A stretch of DNA of 49,008 nucleotides from HGM04593 sp045592125 (GTDB lineage: Bacteria; Bacteroidota; Bacteroidia; Bacteroidales; Bacteroidaceae). Position numbers and translations under genes: made by a program. The stretch is from the NCBI GenBank assembly GCA_045592125.1, contig JAZNUE010000030.1, positions 1 through 49,008 on the forward strand. The letters run 5' to 3'. A model generated the notes under the pieces. It was not told the DNA's origin, ran no database searches, and was given only the letters and a program-made list of their open reading frames with translations. This document shows positions 16,121-24,381 of the stretch, piece after piece (the stretch's first letter is position 1; the number at the start of each line of letters is the position of its first letter).

Positions 16121-16501
16121 ATGAGCACAATTATTGAAGGACTTTATTACGCAGAGTCACATGAGTATGTAAAGGTAGAGGGTGAATTCGGTTATGTAGG
16201 TATCACCGACTATGCGCAGCACGAGCTTGGCAACGTGGTATATGTTGACATGCCGGAGGTCGATGACGAGGTAACTGCAGGCGAGGACTTTGGCGCAGTT
16301 GAGAGCGTAAAGGCTGCCAGCGACCTTATCTCGCCGGTGAGCGGCACTGTTGTTGAGGTAAACGAGGCCCTTAACGACAACCCCGAACTGGTTAACAGCG
16401 ACCCATATGCAAACTGGATTATCAAGGTCCAGCTTTCCGACCCTTCGGAGGTTGAGAACCTGATGGATGCGGCCGGGTATAAGGCAGCAATTGGCGAATA
16501 A
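16121..16501 (+). CDS. gcvH: Glycine cleavage system H protein
   Basis: A 126-residue lipoyl carrier of the glycine cleavage complex. The lipoylated lysine is in FGAVESVKAASDLISPVSG, about residue 66. The N-terminal YAESHEYVKVEG and GITDYAQHELGNVVYVDMP segments are classic GcvH. It shuttles the aminomethyl intermediate from the P protein to the T protein, and is the presumed substrate of the LplA encoded upstream. Start is the ATG ahead of STIIEGLYY; length is normal. Confidence 0.97.
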   Translation: MSTIIEGLYYAESHEYVKVEGEFGYVGITDYAQHELGNVVYVDMPEVDDEVTAGEDFGAVESVKAASDLISPVSGTVVEVNEALNDNPELVNSDPYANWIIKVQLSDPSEVENLMDAAGYKAAIGE

Positions 16502-16567
16502 CATTGGAAATGGCTAAAAAGCGAATTGCCTTCTCCTGCTGTTTCAGTCTTGTTTGAAACGCATTAT

Positions 16568-16650
16568 CTTGTCATCCCGACAGAGCGGAGCGACGAGGGA
16601 TCTCATAACCGTATATAATGAGATATCTCACATGCGTCCGATATGACAAT
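16568..16650 (+). repeat. Dispersed repeat, family 2, between gcvH and gcvPA
   Basis: Starts CTTGTCATCCCGACAGAGC, continues GGAGCGACGAGGGATCT, and ends ATATGACAAT, with an ATCTCAT/ATGAGAT hairpin inside. The first 36 bases recur in reverse at 46753-46789. Confidence 0.75.
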
Positions 16651-16685
16651 ACAGGGCGGGAGGGGCAACCTAAAAGGATAAGAGT

Positions 16686-18002
16686 ATGAAATATTTCCCT
16701 CATACCCAACAGGATATTGAGCAAATGCTTGCCGTTGCGGGGCTAAAGTCCATGGACGAGCTCTTTGGCGAGATTCCGCAGCAGCTGCTGTTCAATCGCG
16801 AGTTCAACCTCCCCGAGGCTATGTCCGAGGTTGAGATACGCAACTATTTTGAGGCACTTGGCAAACGCAACAGCAACCTTGTATGCTTTGCGGGTGCCGG
16901 TGTCGAGGACCACTATTCGCCGTCGGTGATTGCTCCCATAATCTCCCGCGGCGAGTTCCTTACAGCTTACACTCCCTACCAGCCCGAGATTTCGCAGGGT
17001 ACTCTGCAATACATCTTCGAGTACCAGTCTATGATTTGCGAGCTCACAGGAATGGATGTCACCAACGCTTCAATGTATGACGGCACAACTGCCACGGCCG
17101 AGGCCATGATGATGTGCGTTGCCATTGCAAAGAAACGTAACAAGGTACTGGTTTCTGCAACAGTAGACCCAAAGGTTAGACGCGTTGTAGAGACATATGC
17201 AAAGTACCAGGGCGTGGTAATTGAGACCATTGCCGAGAAGGATGGCGTAACCGACCTTGCCGACCTTGAGGCAAGGCTTGCTGCCGATGATGTGGCAGGC
17301 GTTATCCTGGCACAGCCCAACTTCTACGGTATTATAGAGGACTACGCAGGCGTGGCCGACATGTGCCATGCACGAAAGGCGCAGCTTGTGATGAACGCCA
17401 AGCTCTCGGCGCTGGCAGTTCTCAGGACTCCGGCAGAGTGGGGCGCAGACATCGCTTGCGGCGACGCGCAGTCACTTGGTATCCCAATGACTTACGGCGG
17501 TCCTTATGTAGGTTATCTTGCATGTACCAACGCACATGTACGCAAGTTGCCAGGGCGCATTGTAGGCGCTACGACCGATGTCGACGGCAAGCGGGCATTT
17601 GTGCTCACCCTTCAGGCACGCGAGCAGCACATACGCCGCGAGAAGGCGAACAGCAACATCTGCTCCAACCAGTCGCTCATGGCATTGTGGGTAACAATCT
17701 ACATGTCGGTGATGGGCCATAAGGGACTCAGCGAGGCCTGCTCGCTCTCTTACAGCGGTGCGCATTACCTTGCCCAGCAGCTTGTTGCTACAGGCAAGTG
17801 CACAATGGCATATGACAGGCCTTTCTTCAACGAGTTTGCAGTGAAGACAACAGTTCCAGCACAGCAGGTTCTTGAGGCTCTCCTTGCAAACGGCATTCTA
17901 GGCGGTGTGCGCATTGCCGATGACACTCTGCTCGTGTGCGTTACAGAACAGCGCACCAAGGCCCAGATGGACAAGCTTGTTGAAATAGTAAGTAACATTT
18001 AA
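16686..18002 (+). CDS. gcvPA: Glycine dehydrogenase (decarboxylating) subunit 1
   Basis: A 438-residue protein equal to the N-terminal half of the fused P protein. It starts MKYFPHTQQDIEQMLAVAG, typical of GcvPA, and contains FAGAGVEDHYSPSVI (about 75), YTPYQPEISQGTLQYIFEYQ and MTYGGPYVGYLA. It has no PLP lysine of its own; together with GcvPB it forms the P protein that decarboxylates glycine onto GcvH lipoyl. AAAAGGAT 6-13 bases upstream could act as a ribosome site. The 16 bases to gcvPB imply coupled expression. Confidence 0.96.
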   Translation: MKYFPHTQQDIEQMLAVAGLKSMDELFGEIPQQLLFNREFNLPEAMSEVEIRNYFEALGKRNSNLVCFAGAGVEDHYSPSVIAPIISRGEFLTAYTPYQPEISQGTLQYIFEYQSMICELTGMDVTNASMYDGTTATAEAMMMCVAIAKKRNKVLVSATVDPKVRRVVETYAKYQGVVIETIAEKDGVTDLADLEARLAADDVAGVILAQPNFYGIIEDYAGVADMCHARKAQLVMNAKLSALAVLRTPAEWGADIACGDAQSLGIPMTYGGPYVGYLACTNAHVRKLPGRIVGATTDVDGKRAFVLTLQAREQHIRREKANSNICSNQSLMALWVTIYMSVMGHKGLSEACSLSYSGAHYLAQQLVATGKCTMAYDRPFFNEFAVKTTVPAQQVLEALLANGILGGVRIADDTLLVCVTEQRTKAQMDKLVEIVSNI

Positions 18003-18004
18003 AT

Positions 18005-18013
18005 AAGGAGGAG
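18005..18013 (+). promoter_or_regulatory. Strong Shine-Dalgarno of gcvPB
   Basis: AAGGAGGAG five bases before the gcvPB ATG at 18019 is a full Shine-Dalgarno. That is unusual in this window, where most starts have A/T-rich leaders without one. Confidence 0.75.
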
Positions 18014-18018
18014 ATACT

Positions 18019-19485
18019 ATGATACGCAATTATGACAAATTGATATTCGAACTCTCAAGGGAGGGCCGCACTGGATATTCTCTTCCAAAGAACGGGCTTA
18101 AAGAGCAGCACTGCATTTGCCAGCTGCCTGCAGGCCTCAAGCGCGAATCGGTTCCCGTACTTCCCGAGGTTACTGAGTTCGATGTTGTACGTCACTACAC
18201 CAACCTCTCGAACAAGAACTTTGGCGTTGATACCGGCTTCTATCCTCTTGGCAGCTGTACTATGAAGTACAACCCGCGCATAAACGAGGAAATCAGCGCT
18301 TTGCCGTCGTTTGCACGCCTGCACCCGGCTGCTCCTGCCGAGGCTGCACAGGGCGCTCTCGAGGTATACTACAACCTCGCTGAGTCGCTTGCCGAAATAA
18401 GCGGCCTTGCAGCATTCACGCTGAATCCATACGCAGGTGCACATGGCGAGCTCACTGGCCTTATGATTATGCGCTCCTATCACATGCAGCACGGCGACCT
18501 AAAGCGCACCAAGGTAATTGTGCCCGACAGCGCCCATGGTACCAACCCCGCGAGTGCGGCAGTTTGCGGTTTGCAGATTGTAGAGGTGAAGTCAACGGCC
18601 AACGGTACAGTAGACGTCGAGGACTTGAAACCTTTGCTCGATGATACTGTGGCAGGTATAATGATGACAAACCCCAACACCCTCGGTATCTTCGAGACGG
18701 AAATCCCTGAGATTGCACGCCTTGTACATGAGTGCGGCGGCCTGCTCTACTACGATGGAGCAAACCTGAACGCAGTGCTCGGCAAGTGCCGTCCTGGCGA
18801 CATGGGCTTCGACATCATGCACATTAACCTGCACAAGACCTTCTCGACACCTCATGGCGGAGGTGGCCCTGGTGACGGCCCTGTAGGCGTGCGTGCAGGC
18901 CTTGAGGCATTGTTGCCCAACCCGCAGGTCAAGAAGGACGCTGGCGGCAAGTTCTACATTGACACCGATGACAAGTCGGCAGGCTATGTGTCAGGCTTTC
19001 TCGGCAACTTCGGCGTGCTGCTGCGTGCCTATACCTATATCCTAACCCTGGGCCGCGAGAACGTGAAGATGGTGGGCCCGCTCGCAGTGCTCAATGCCAA
19101 CTATGTCAAGGAGTCGCTCAAGAACGAGTACTACCTGCCAATAGAGGGCGTATGCAAGCATGAGTTCGTTTTCGACGGCCTTGCCGACAAGTCAACAGGC
19201 GTCACGACGCTTGACATTGCCAAGCGCCTGCTCGACTACGGCTACCACGCGCCCACAATCTACTTCCCGCTGCTGTTCCACCAGAGCATTATGATTGAGC
19301 CCACCGAGACCGAGAGCAAGGAGACACTCGACGAGTTCATAGCAGTGATGAAGAAGGTCGCTGCCGAGGCAATAGAAAACCCGGATATTGTGAAGAGCGC
19401 TCCGCACAGCACCCCCGTGCGCCGCCTGGACGAGACAACAGCAGCACGTTTCCCAAAGACTACTTATAGGCAACTGAAAGGGTAA
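18019..19485 (+). CDS. gcvPB: Glycine dehydrogenase (decarboxylating) subunit 2
   Basis: A 488-residue protein, the C-terminal, PLP-binding half of the P protein. The PLP lysine is in the DIMHINLHKTFSTPHGGGGPG stretch, about residue 274. TGFYPLGSCTMKYNP (about 73) and DSAHGTNPASAAVCG (about 170) are signature segments. With GcvPA it decarboxylates glycine. No dihydrolipoamide dehydrogenase gene follows, so that subunit must come from elsewhere in the genome. Last gene of the operon; an inverted repeat follows. Confidence 0.97.
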   Translation: MIRNYDKLIFELSREGRTGYSLPKNGLKEQHCICQLPAGLKRESVPVLPEVTEFDVVRHYTNLSNKNFGVDTGFYPLGSCTMKYNPRINEEISALPSFARLHPAAPAEAAQGALEVYYNLAESLAEISGLAAFTLNPYAGAHGELTGLMIMRSYHMQHGDLKRTKVIVPDSAHGTNPASAAVCGLQIVEVKSTANGTVDVEDLKPLLDDTVAGIMMTNPNTLGIFETEIPEIARLVHECGGLLYYDGANLNAVLGKCRPGDMGFDIMHINLHKTFSTPHGGGGPGDGPVGVRAGLEALLPNPQVKKDAGGKFYIDTDDKSAGYVSGFLGNFGVLLRAYTYILTLGRENVKMVGPLAVLNANYVKESLKNEYYLPIEGVCKHEFVFDGLADKSTGVTTLDIAKRLLDYGYHAPTIYFPLLFHQSIMIEPTETESKETLDEFIAVMKKVAAEAIENPDIVKSAPHSTPVRRLDETTAARFPKTTYRQLKG

Positions 19486-19627
19486 CGTGTAATGTTAAAT
19501 GTTTTATGTTGCTTGCAGCATTGATAGCATGAGCAGCAATAGTAGGGGGCAGCATGGATGTTATTCATGTCCCGCCGGGTGCGATTAGCGAGTGTTGTCA
19601 AAGGGTAACGGACAACTTTTGTATTAT

Positions 19628-19666
19628 ATGATTAATGGACTTGCTTACGGCAAGCCCATTAATCAT
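19628..19666. terminator. Bidirectional terminator hairpin
   Basis: ATGATTAATGG, an unpaired A and CTTGC pair with GCAAG, an extra C and CCATTAATCAT around a short TTACG loop. It lies between gcvPB (+) and the convergent regulator gene (-), whose stop codon is inside the right arm. Confidence 0.75.
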
Positions 19667-20709
19667 ATTCTTATTTCATCGCCCATAATCGCTTTTATGC
19701 GTTTTACTCTGTTCCAGACGGTCTGTCTGGGAGCATTTGTTATTCTCTCAATCTCGGGATTACTCATTCCTGCTTTCAGAAGATAACAAACCCTAAGGGT
19801 CGTTTCATTAATTTGGGGCAGTTTTTTATGTATCGCGTCTTTGAATGTAGGATATTTCTCTTCAATAGTGTGATATAGTTCTAACCAGTTTTCTTCAGTC
19901 GGTTCTTCTTGCCCTATCGCTGCTTGTTTGAATTTAGTGATAATACCGCTGTTGGTACATTTCATATTATCTTTCAGTACCATTTTTATCAAGTCGCAGT
20001 TCTGCTGTTCGCGTGTCTTCAGTAGATTCTCGGCTTTTTGAATCTCCTCATTCTTATGCTTTAGCCTGTTTCTGTATCTAAGCAAGATAAGTAATAGTAT
20101 AACTATGACAGAAACGATGATTGACAAAAGAATACTTCTTCTTACTGCTGTCATTATCCCGGTTGGGCTGGTTGCCTTGTCCGAACCTGTATGGGCGTTG
20201 CTTTTGCCGAAAGTCAATATTTCAATTGCATTGTAATTCCATGCTTTTTCAACATACAAATCCGACCTTTTTCTGTCCCCTCTGACTCCTGTTGTGTCTT
20301 CGTAACCCAATAAAGGATTAAGCTTAATGCTAAGATGCTTATATGCATTCCCTTTTAATTTGTTGCCGGACACAATGACTTTGAACACCTCTTCGATTAA
20401 AGCGGAATCCACTTCGGTATATTTGATGTCTGTTTTATACATTATTGCTCGCCCTTTTCCAAAGGATTGGACATCAGTCAAAGAGTCAAGTAACTCTATG
20501 TATAGATATGAATATTCTTTACGGAAATCTGCACTGCCTTCCTTGAAATATTCTGCATTGCGCTGTAGCTCAAGAAATGCCTCTTTGTGTGAAGTGTCGC
20601 TTATTTCATGAATTCTATCCAATAGTACTTTCCCTTTATTTTCGTTATCCGTAACAAATGTCATTTGTGTTACAGATAATAGTACAAAACACAGAATCAA
20701 AAATTTCAT
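19663..20709 (-). CDS. Membrane-anchored HTH transcriptional regulator
   Basis: A 348-residue one-component regulator. An N-terminal hydrophobic segment (MKFLILCFVLLSVTQMTFV) is a signal peptide or anchor. A periplasmic domain of about 165 residues follows without recognisable motifs. One clear membrane helix (SILLSIIVSVIVILLLILL) is near residues 190-210, then a charged probable coiled coil. The cytoplasmic C-terminus has a LuxR/sigma-region-4-like helix-turn-helix (LRVCYLLKAGMSNPEIERI, then NAPRQTVWNRVKRI, about residues 305-340). This layout is common in Bacteroidetes regulators, usually with periplasmic TPRs; here they are not obvious. It is divergent from the outer-membrane protein gene and AT-rich. 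Likely senses a periplasmic signal and controls that neighbour (inference). Confidence 0.8.
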   Translation of the reverse strand: MKFLILCFVLLSVTQMTFVTDNENKGKVLLDRIHEISDTSHKEAFLELQRNAEYFKEGSADFRKEYSYLYIELLDSLTDVQSFGKGRAIMYKTDIKYTEVDSALIEEVFKVIVSGNKLKGNAYKHLSIKLNPLLGYEDTTGVRGDRKRSDLYVEKAWNYNAIEILTFGKSNAHTGSDKATSPTGIMTAVRRSILLSIIVSVIVILLLILLRYRNRLKHKNEEIQKAENLLKTREQQNCDLIKMVLKDNMKCTNSGIITKFKQAAIGQEEPTEENWLELYHTIEEKYPTFKDAIHKKLPQINETTLRVCYLLKAGMSNPEIERITNAPRQTVWNRVKRIKAIMGDEIRI

Positions 20710-20733
20710 AATATATTATCCTAATTATATATG

Positions 20734-20741
20734 CGAAATTA
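20734..20741 (-). promoter_or_regulatory. -7 box of the regulator gene
   Basis: TAATTTCG on the minus strand, 25 bases upstream of the regulator ATG. No canonical -33 element stands out, as would fit a promoter that needs help from a bound activator. Confidence 0.45.
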
Positions 20742-20771
20742 GCATATATTTATTGAACATAGAATATTTCC

Positions 20772-20821
20772 TTGTCCCAAGTTGTCCCAAAGTGGGTGTA
20801 TGGTGTCCCGAAATGTCCCAA
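20772..20821 (+). promoter_or_regulatory. Four phased TGTCCC direct repeats, probable operator
   Basis: TTGTCCCAA at 20772, TTGTCCCAA at 20782, GTGTCCCGA at 20803 and ATGTCCCAA at 20813. Spacings of 10, 21 and 10 bases put all four on one face of the helix. They lie between the divergent regulator and outer-membrane protein genes, 24 bases upstream of the -33 element of the latter. Binding by the neighbouring regulator is inferred. Confidence 0.7.
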
Positions 20822-20845
20822 ATGGGGCATAGTAGGACAATGTTT

Positions 20846-20878
20846 TTTGTGTCTCCATTGTGCTATTGGGTACTTTTG
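20846..20878 (+). promoter_or_regulatory. Promoter of outer-membrane protein gene
   Basis: TTTG (20846-20849), 21 bases, TACTTTTG (20871-20878, TAnnTTTG). The ATG at 20897 follows after 18 bases. Confidence 0.65.
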
Positions 20879-20896
20879 TCTGTAAAAACAGTGATT

Positions 20897-23863
20897 ATGA
20901 AAAAGATTCTTTTTATTCTGTTGCTGTTGCAGGTGACAGTAGTACAGGCACAAAAGGAAATTCTCGTGAGTGGTGATGTGAGTAACCTCTTTACAATGGA
21001 GGGTATACCTAATGCAAAAGCACAGATTATACTCAAGGACTCACTTGTGGTTTTGGATTCATGCAGGACAAAGCTTAGCCTTATAACAGAAGTGACAGGA
21101 AATGTGACGTCAACTCATTTTGACAAGAATAGCGGTGCCGGTTTCAAGCTATACCTTCATAATGCTGTTGATTGTCGCGTTGTTATTGAAGCCGATGGAT
21201 ATATGCCTTATGCGTATGATATTCCGGCAAAGGAACTTCAAGGTAAGAAAATTTATGAACTCGGTAGCTTGCTGCTTCACCCTGAACCAAAGGAGCAGAC
21301 TCTGAATGAGGTAGTAGTGTCTGCAACGAAAATCAAAATGTTTTATAAAGGCGATACCGTTGTGTATAATGCCGATGCTTTCGATATGGCACAGAGCGAG
21401 ACATTACGTGAGCTTATTGAACAATTGCCAGGCACGGAGTTCCGCGACGGTCGTGTGTATGTCAACGGTCGTTATGTGGAAAATCTGCTACTCAATGGCA
21501 AGAATTTCTTCAACGGCAACATTGTGGCAGCGCTTGACAACTTACCGGCATATGTTATTGACAAGGTTAAGGTGTATGACCGCAGTGGTGAACTGACCGA
21601 AATGACAGGCAAGGATATGCATGACAGTAAGTACGTTATGGACCTCTCTCTTAAACGTGAGTATATAGGTACTTGGCTTCTTCAGGCAAGTGGCGGAGCC
21701 GGAACCGCAGAAAGATACCAAGGGCTCGGGTATCTTATGCGTATGGATGACAGGCAGATGTTTTCTCTGAATCTTGATGCAAACAATATCAATACAAAAC
21801 GTGAGGTAACCTCAAGAGGGGCGCGGATGTCAATAGGTATGTCTGGTAAGGACTATTCTGTCAAAAGTGCAACTTTAAACTACTATATGGAACCGGACAG
21901 AAAATTCCGATTCAGCATTAACGGAAATGTTGATAGAGTAGAGCAAGTGGACAAGATTTTCAGAAACCATGAAACATTTCTTCCAACCGTAAATATGATG
22001 ACCCGGAGCGAAACTTTGAATTCGACAGAAAATACAGCAATCAAAGCCGGTTCATCTTTGACTTTCCGCCCTCTGAAAAACCAGAGTTACAATCTGCAAT
22101 ATAGTTTCAATTTCACCGACAACAACACCTTGCTTGACAACAAAAGCCTCTCCTTTTACCAACCGGGGAAAAGCGAGTGGGAAAACTTGAGTATAGACAG
22201 TATAATAAGGAGTGAAGAATTGACAGAAAAGAAAGAACTTCTATACAGCTTATTCTCACCGTCGTTGAATGAACGTGTAGGGATAGACCATAAAGTGCTG
22301 GGTTCTGCTAATTTCTCACTCGGTGGTAATATCCTTTCTTTGAAAAGCGATTTTATACACAATACAGACCGTGTTAAAGAGTATGATAATTATAATCTGA
22401 CATACTTCTCCGGAGCAGACAAGGATAGACAAAGACGATGTGGTAATTCACGTGATTACGCAATGAATGTCGGAGTCGCCTTGGATTTTATATATAAATT
22501 CCTTGATTCAAAAAATAATAATGCACAAGTGATACCATATATAAGTTATCGCCATAATTCCGGTACAATGTCACACCCTCTTTACCGCTTGGAGCGTATT
22601 GACGGATGGTTAGAAGACACTCCGTGGGATGCTACTTCATTGGGAACCATTCCGCCTACGGAACTTCTTGAGCAGTGTATTGATGAAGAAAACAGCTATT
22701 ACAGTCGCACGATAGGCAATACCGTTTCAGCCGGAGTGAGGTTTATGCACAAGAGCCGATACCAGGACAAATCAAACATACGCATAAATGCTTCGGTTGA
22801 GCTGTCCTATAACAGCAAACGCCTGAATTATGACCGTAGCGGTGATATCAGCAGTGTGCAACGTAAGGAACTACTGTTCAAACCGACTGTAAGCATTGAC
22901 TGGTATCCTTGCAAAGGAGATTTAAGAGGCAGCGTAAGCCGTTGGAATTTCTCCTATAGCTGTACACCGGAAATGCCACAGCTAATGCAGTTGCTTACAA
23001 TAAGAAATACCACTGACCCACTCAACAAACACTATGGAAACAGCGGGCTGAAGAACGAGTACCGGCATAAAGCAGGGTTTACATACAACTATAACCAGAA
23101 GGATAAAAAGATTGCATTCAATTGCTCTGCAGATTATACTTATATAGCAAACGATATAACCACAATGTCGGTATATGACACTGCAACTGGTGTGCGTACA
23201 TATACCCCTGTAAATACGTCTGAAACAAACATCGTAAACAGTAATATAGGCTATTCAATGCCACTTGATAAAGATGAACAGTTATATCTTAGGTTAGGAA
23301 CCAGTGGGCACTATTCACAGTATATGAATTTGGCATCACTCAGCAGTGAACCTACAGAAGGCTGTTTGACAAGAAATTACCAAGTAGCTCCTACGTTGCA
23401 GATAGACTGCAATATCAATAAGTTCAATGCCAACATCACGGCGACACCTAAATTTAATTATATAAAGCAGAAAAACTACAGTGACCGCTATAATGACATA
23501 ATACTTACTGGAGAAACTTCATATACATTCCCGTTTGATGTGCGGTTCTCAACACGGCTTAATGCTTATATAACAAGTGGATACGGCAATGAAACAATGA
23601 ACGGCTTCAAACCGATATGGAATATCAATATTTCGCGTGCTTTCTTCAAAAATAAATTGAACGTGGAGCTTGTTGCTAATGATATTCTGGCACGCCAAAA
23701 TTCGATATCGGCAACGGTAGATGCTAATGGACGAACCGAAATACTCAGAGAACATCTGTCGAGATATTTTATGCTTAATATAAGCTATAAATTTAATTGG
23801 AGCGAGAAAAGTAAAGTATGTTGCCGGGATTGCGTAAGATATTTAGCAATCTTAACGGCGTAA
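20897..23863 (+). CDS. Outer-membrane beta-barrel (TonB-dependent-receptor-like) protein
   Basis: A 988-residue protein starting MKKILFILLLLQVTVVQAQ, a clean signal peptide. An earlier in-frame ATG at 20753 lies inside the operator region and is rejected. Residues from about 20 form a carboxypeptidase-regulatory-like beta-sandwich (KEILVSGDVSN... to about 125). Next comes a plug-like region with LNEVVVSATKIKMFYKGDTV and LRELIEQLPGTEFRDGRVYVNG (about 135-190). The remaining 750 residues are the aromatic, alternating pattern of a large barrel. It resembles the outer-membrane beta-barrel (OMP_b-brl_3) family rather than a full SusC. The barrel seems to end at ISYKFNW; the last 18 residues (ending CVRYLAILTA) look like read-through into unrelated DNA. 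Substrate unknown. AT-rich. Confidence 0.82.
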   Translation: MKKILFILLLLQVTVVQAQKEILVSGDVSNLFTMEGIPNAKAQIILKDSLVVLDSCRTKLSLITEVTGNVTSTHFDKNSGAGFKLYLHNAVDCRVVIEADGYMPYAYDIPAKELQGKKIYELGSLLLHPEPKEQTLNEVVVSATKIKMFYKGDTVVYNADAFDMAQSETLRELIEQLPGTEFRDGRVYVNGRYVENLLLNGKNFFNGNIVAALDNLPAYVIDKVKVYDRSGELTEMTGKDMHDSKYVMDLSLKREYIGTWLLQASGGAGTAERYQGLGYLMRMDDRQMFSLNLDANNINTKREVTSRGARMSIGMSGKDYSVKSATLNYYMEPDRKFRFSINGNVDRVEQVDKIFRNHETFLPTVNMMTRSETLNSTENTAIKAGSSLTFRPLKNQSYNLQYSFNFTDNNTLLDNKSLSFYQPGKSEWENLSIDSIIRSEELTEKKELLYSLFSPSLNERVGIDHKVLGSANFSLGGNILSLKSDFIHNTDRVKEYDNYNLTYFSGADKDRQRRCGNSRDYAMNVGVALDFIYKFLDSKNNNAQVIPYISYRHNSGTMSHPLYRLERIDGWLEDTPWDATSLGTIPPTELLEQCIDEENSYYSRTIGNTVSAGVRFMHKSRYQDKSNIRINASVELSYNSKRLNYDRSGDISSVQRKELLFKPTVSIDWYPCKGDLRGSVSRWNFSYSCTPEMPQLMQLLTIRNTTDPLNKHYGNSGLKNEYRHKAGFTYNYNQKDKKIAFNCSADYTYIANDITTMSVYDTATGVRTYTPVNTSETNIVNSNIGYSMPLDKDEQLYLRLGTSGHYSQYMNLASLSSEPTEGCLTRNYQVAPTLQIDCNINKFNANITATPKFNYIKQKNYSDRYNDIILTGETSYTFPFDVRFSTRLNAYITSGYGNETMNGFKPIWNINISRAFFKNKLNVELVANDILARQNSISATVDANGRTEILREHLSRYFMLNISYKFNWSEKSKVCCRDCVRYLAILTA

Positions 23864-23985
23864 CAATTGCCACTATGCCTGAAAAGCGTAAGGGTACATT
23901 GTCTCGTGCTGTAAAAGAGGTTCGTGACGGCAAGGTTACCAAGGCAAATAGTGTTGCTGATTTGATGTCGAAATTGGATGAATAA
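23818..23985 (+). CDS. Small antitoxin-like reading frame, possible remnant
   Basis: A 55-residue frame overlapping the last 46 bases of the outer-membrane protein gene in another frame. It starts at an ATG just after an in-frame TAA. Its C-terminal 35 residues (PEKRKGTLSRAVKEVRDG, KVTKANSVADLMSKLDE) look like the tail of RelB-type antitoxins, where such helices wrap the toxin. The N-terminal DNA-binding part of an antitoxin is missing. The next frame, starting directly after its stop (TAAATG), runs only 16 codons (MYSIGFYDSSYLANYL). I read this as a probable decayed toxin-antitoxin fragment, weakly. Confidence 0.35.
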   Translation: MLPGLRKIFSNLNGVTIATMPEKRKGTLSRAVKEVRDGKVTKANSVADLMSKLDE

Positions 23986-24034
23986 ATGTACAGCATTGGC
24001 TTTTACGATTCGTCGTATTTGGCAAACTATTTAT

Positions 24035-24073
24035 AAAGAGGTAAAGGATTCCGGGTCTTTACCTCTTTGTTTT
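24035..24073 (+). terminator. Terminator after the outer-membrane protein locus
   Basis: AAAGAGGTAAAG (24035-24046) pairs exactly with CTTTACCTCTTT (24057-24068), loop of 10 bases, followed by GTTTT. Confidence 0.85.
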
Positions 24074-24129
24074 AGTGTGCAATACCACTACTGACAAAAT
24101 GTGTGTATGTAAACTTTTAAATTCATATT

Positions 24130-24381
24130 GTGTTTATGTTAGAAATGGTATTTATATTTATATTCTTGTTATATGTGTTGCCCGTTATTGTTTGTGCTGT
24201 AAGCTGCAAATTATGGGGTGACCAAATTATATCCCAATCTTTTGTACCTATAATTAATCTGCTTTATGCAGTCGTATGCTGCTGTATTGCTATTGTAATT
24301 GTGTCCGCTTTGATTATTGAACAGTTCCCGAATTTGATATACAATTACAAGAAAATATTAAATGACAGGCAAAAGAAATAA
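24130..24381 (+). CDS. Small two-helix membrane protein, unknown
   Basis: An 83-residue frame starting MFMLEMVFIFIFLLYVLPVIV with two membrane segments (about 5-25 and 40-65), a short linker with CKLWGDQIIS, and a basic C-terminal tail (YNYKKILNDRQKK), so the tail is probably cytoplasmic. Composition is AT-rich like its neighbours. No strong ribosome site is visible and no family is recognised. It is free-standing between a terminator and the OPT transporter. It could be a chance frame in AT-rich DNA; the positive-inside tail argues slightly for a real gene. Confidence 0.45.
   Translation: MFMLEMVFIFIFLLYVLPVIVCAVSCKLWGDQIISQSFVPIINLLYAVVCCCIAIVIVSALIIEQFPNLIYNYKKILNDRQKK

Noticed and set aside
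20753..20896. Upstream start for the outer-membrane protein (48 extra residues)
   Set aside because: These codons lie in the operator and promoter region, and the internal Met begins a proper signal peptide.
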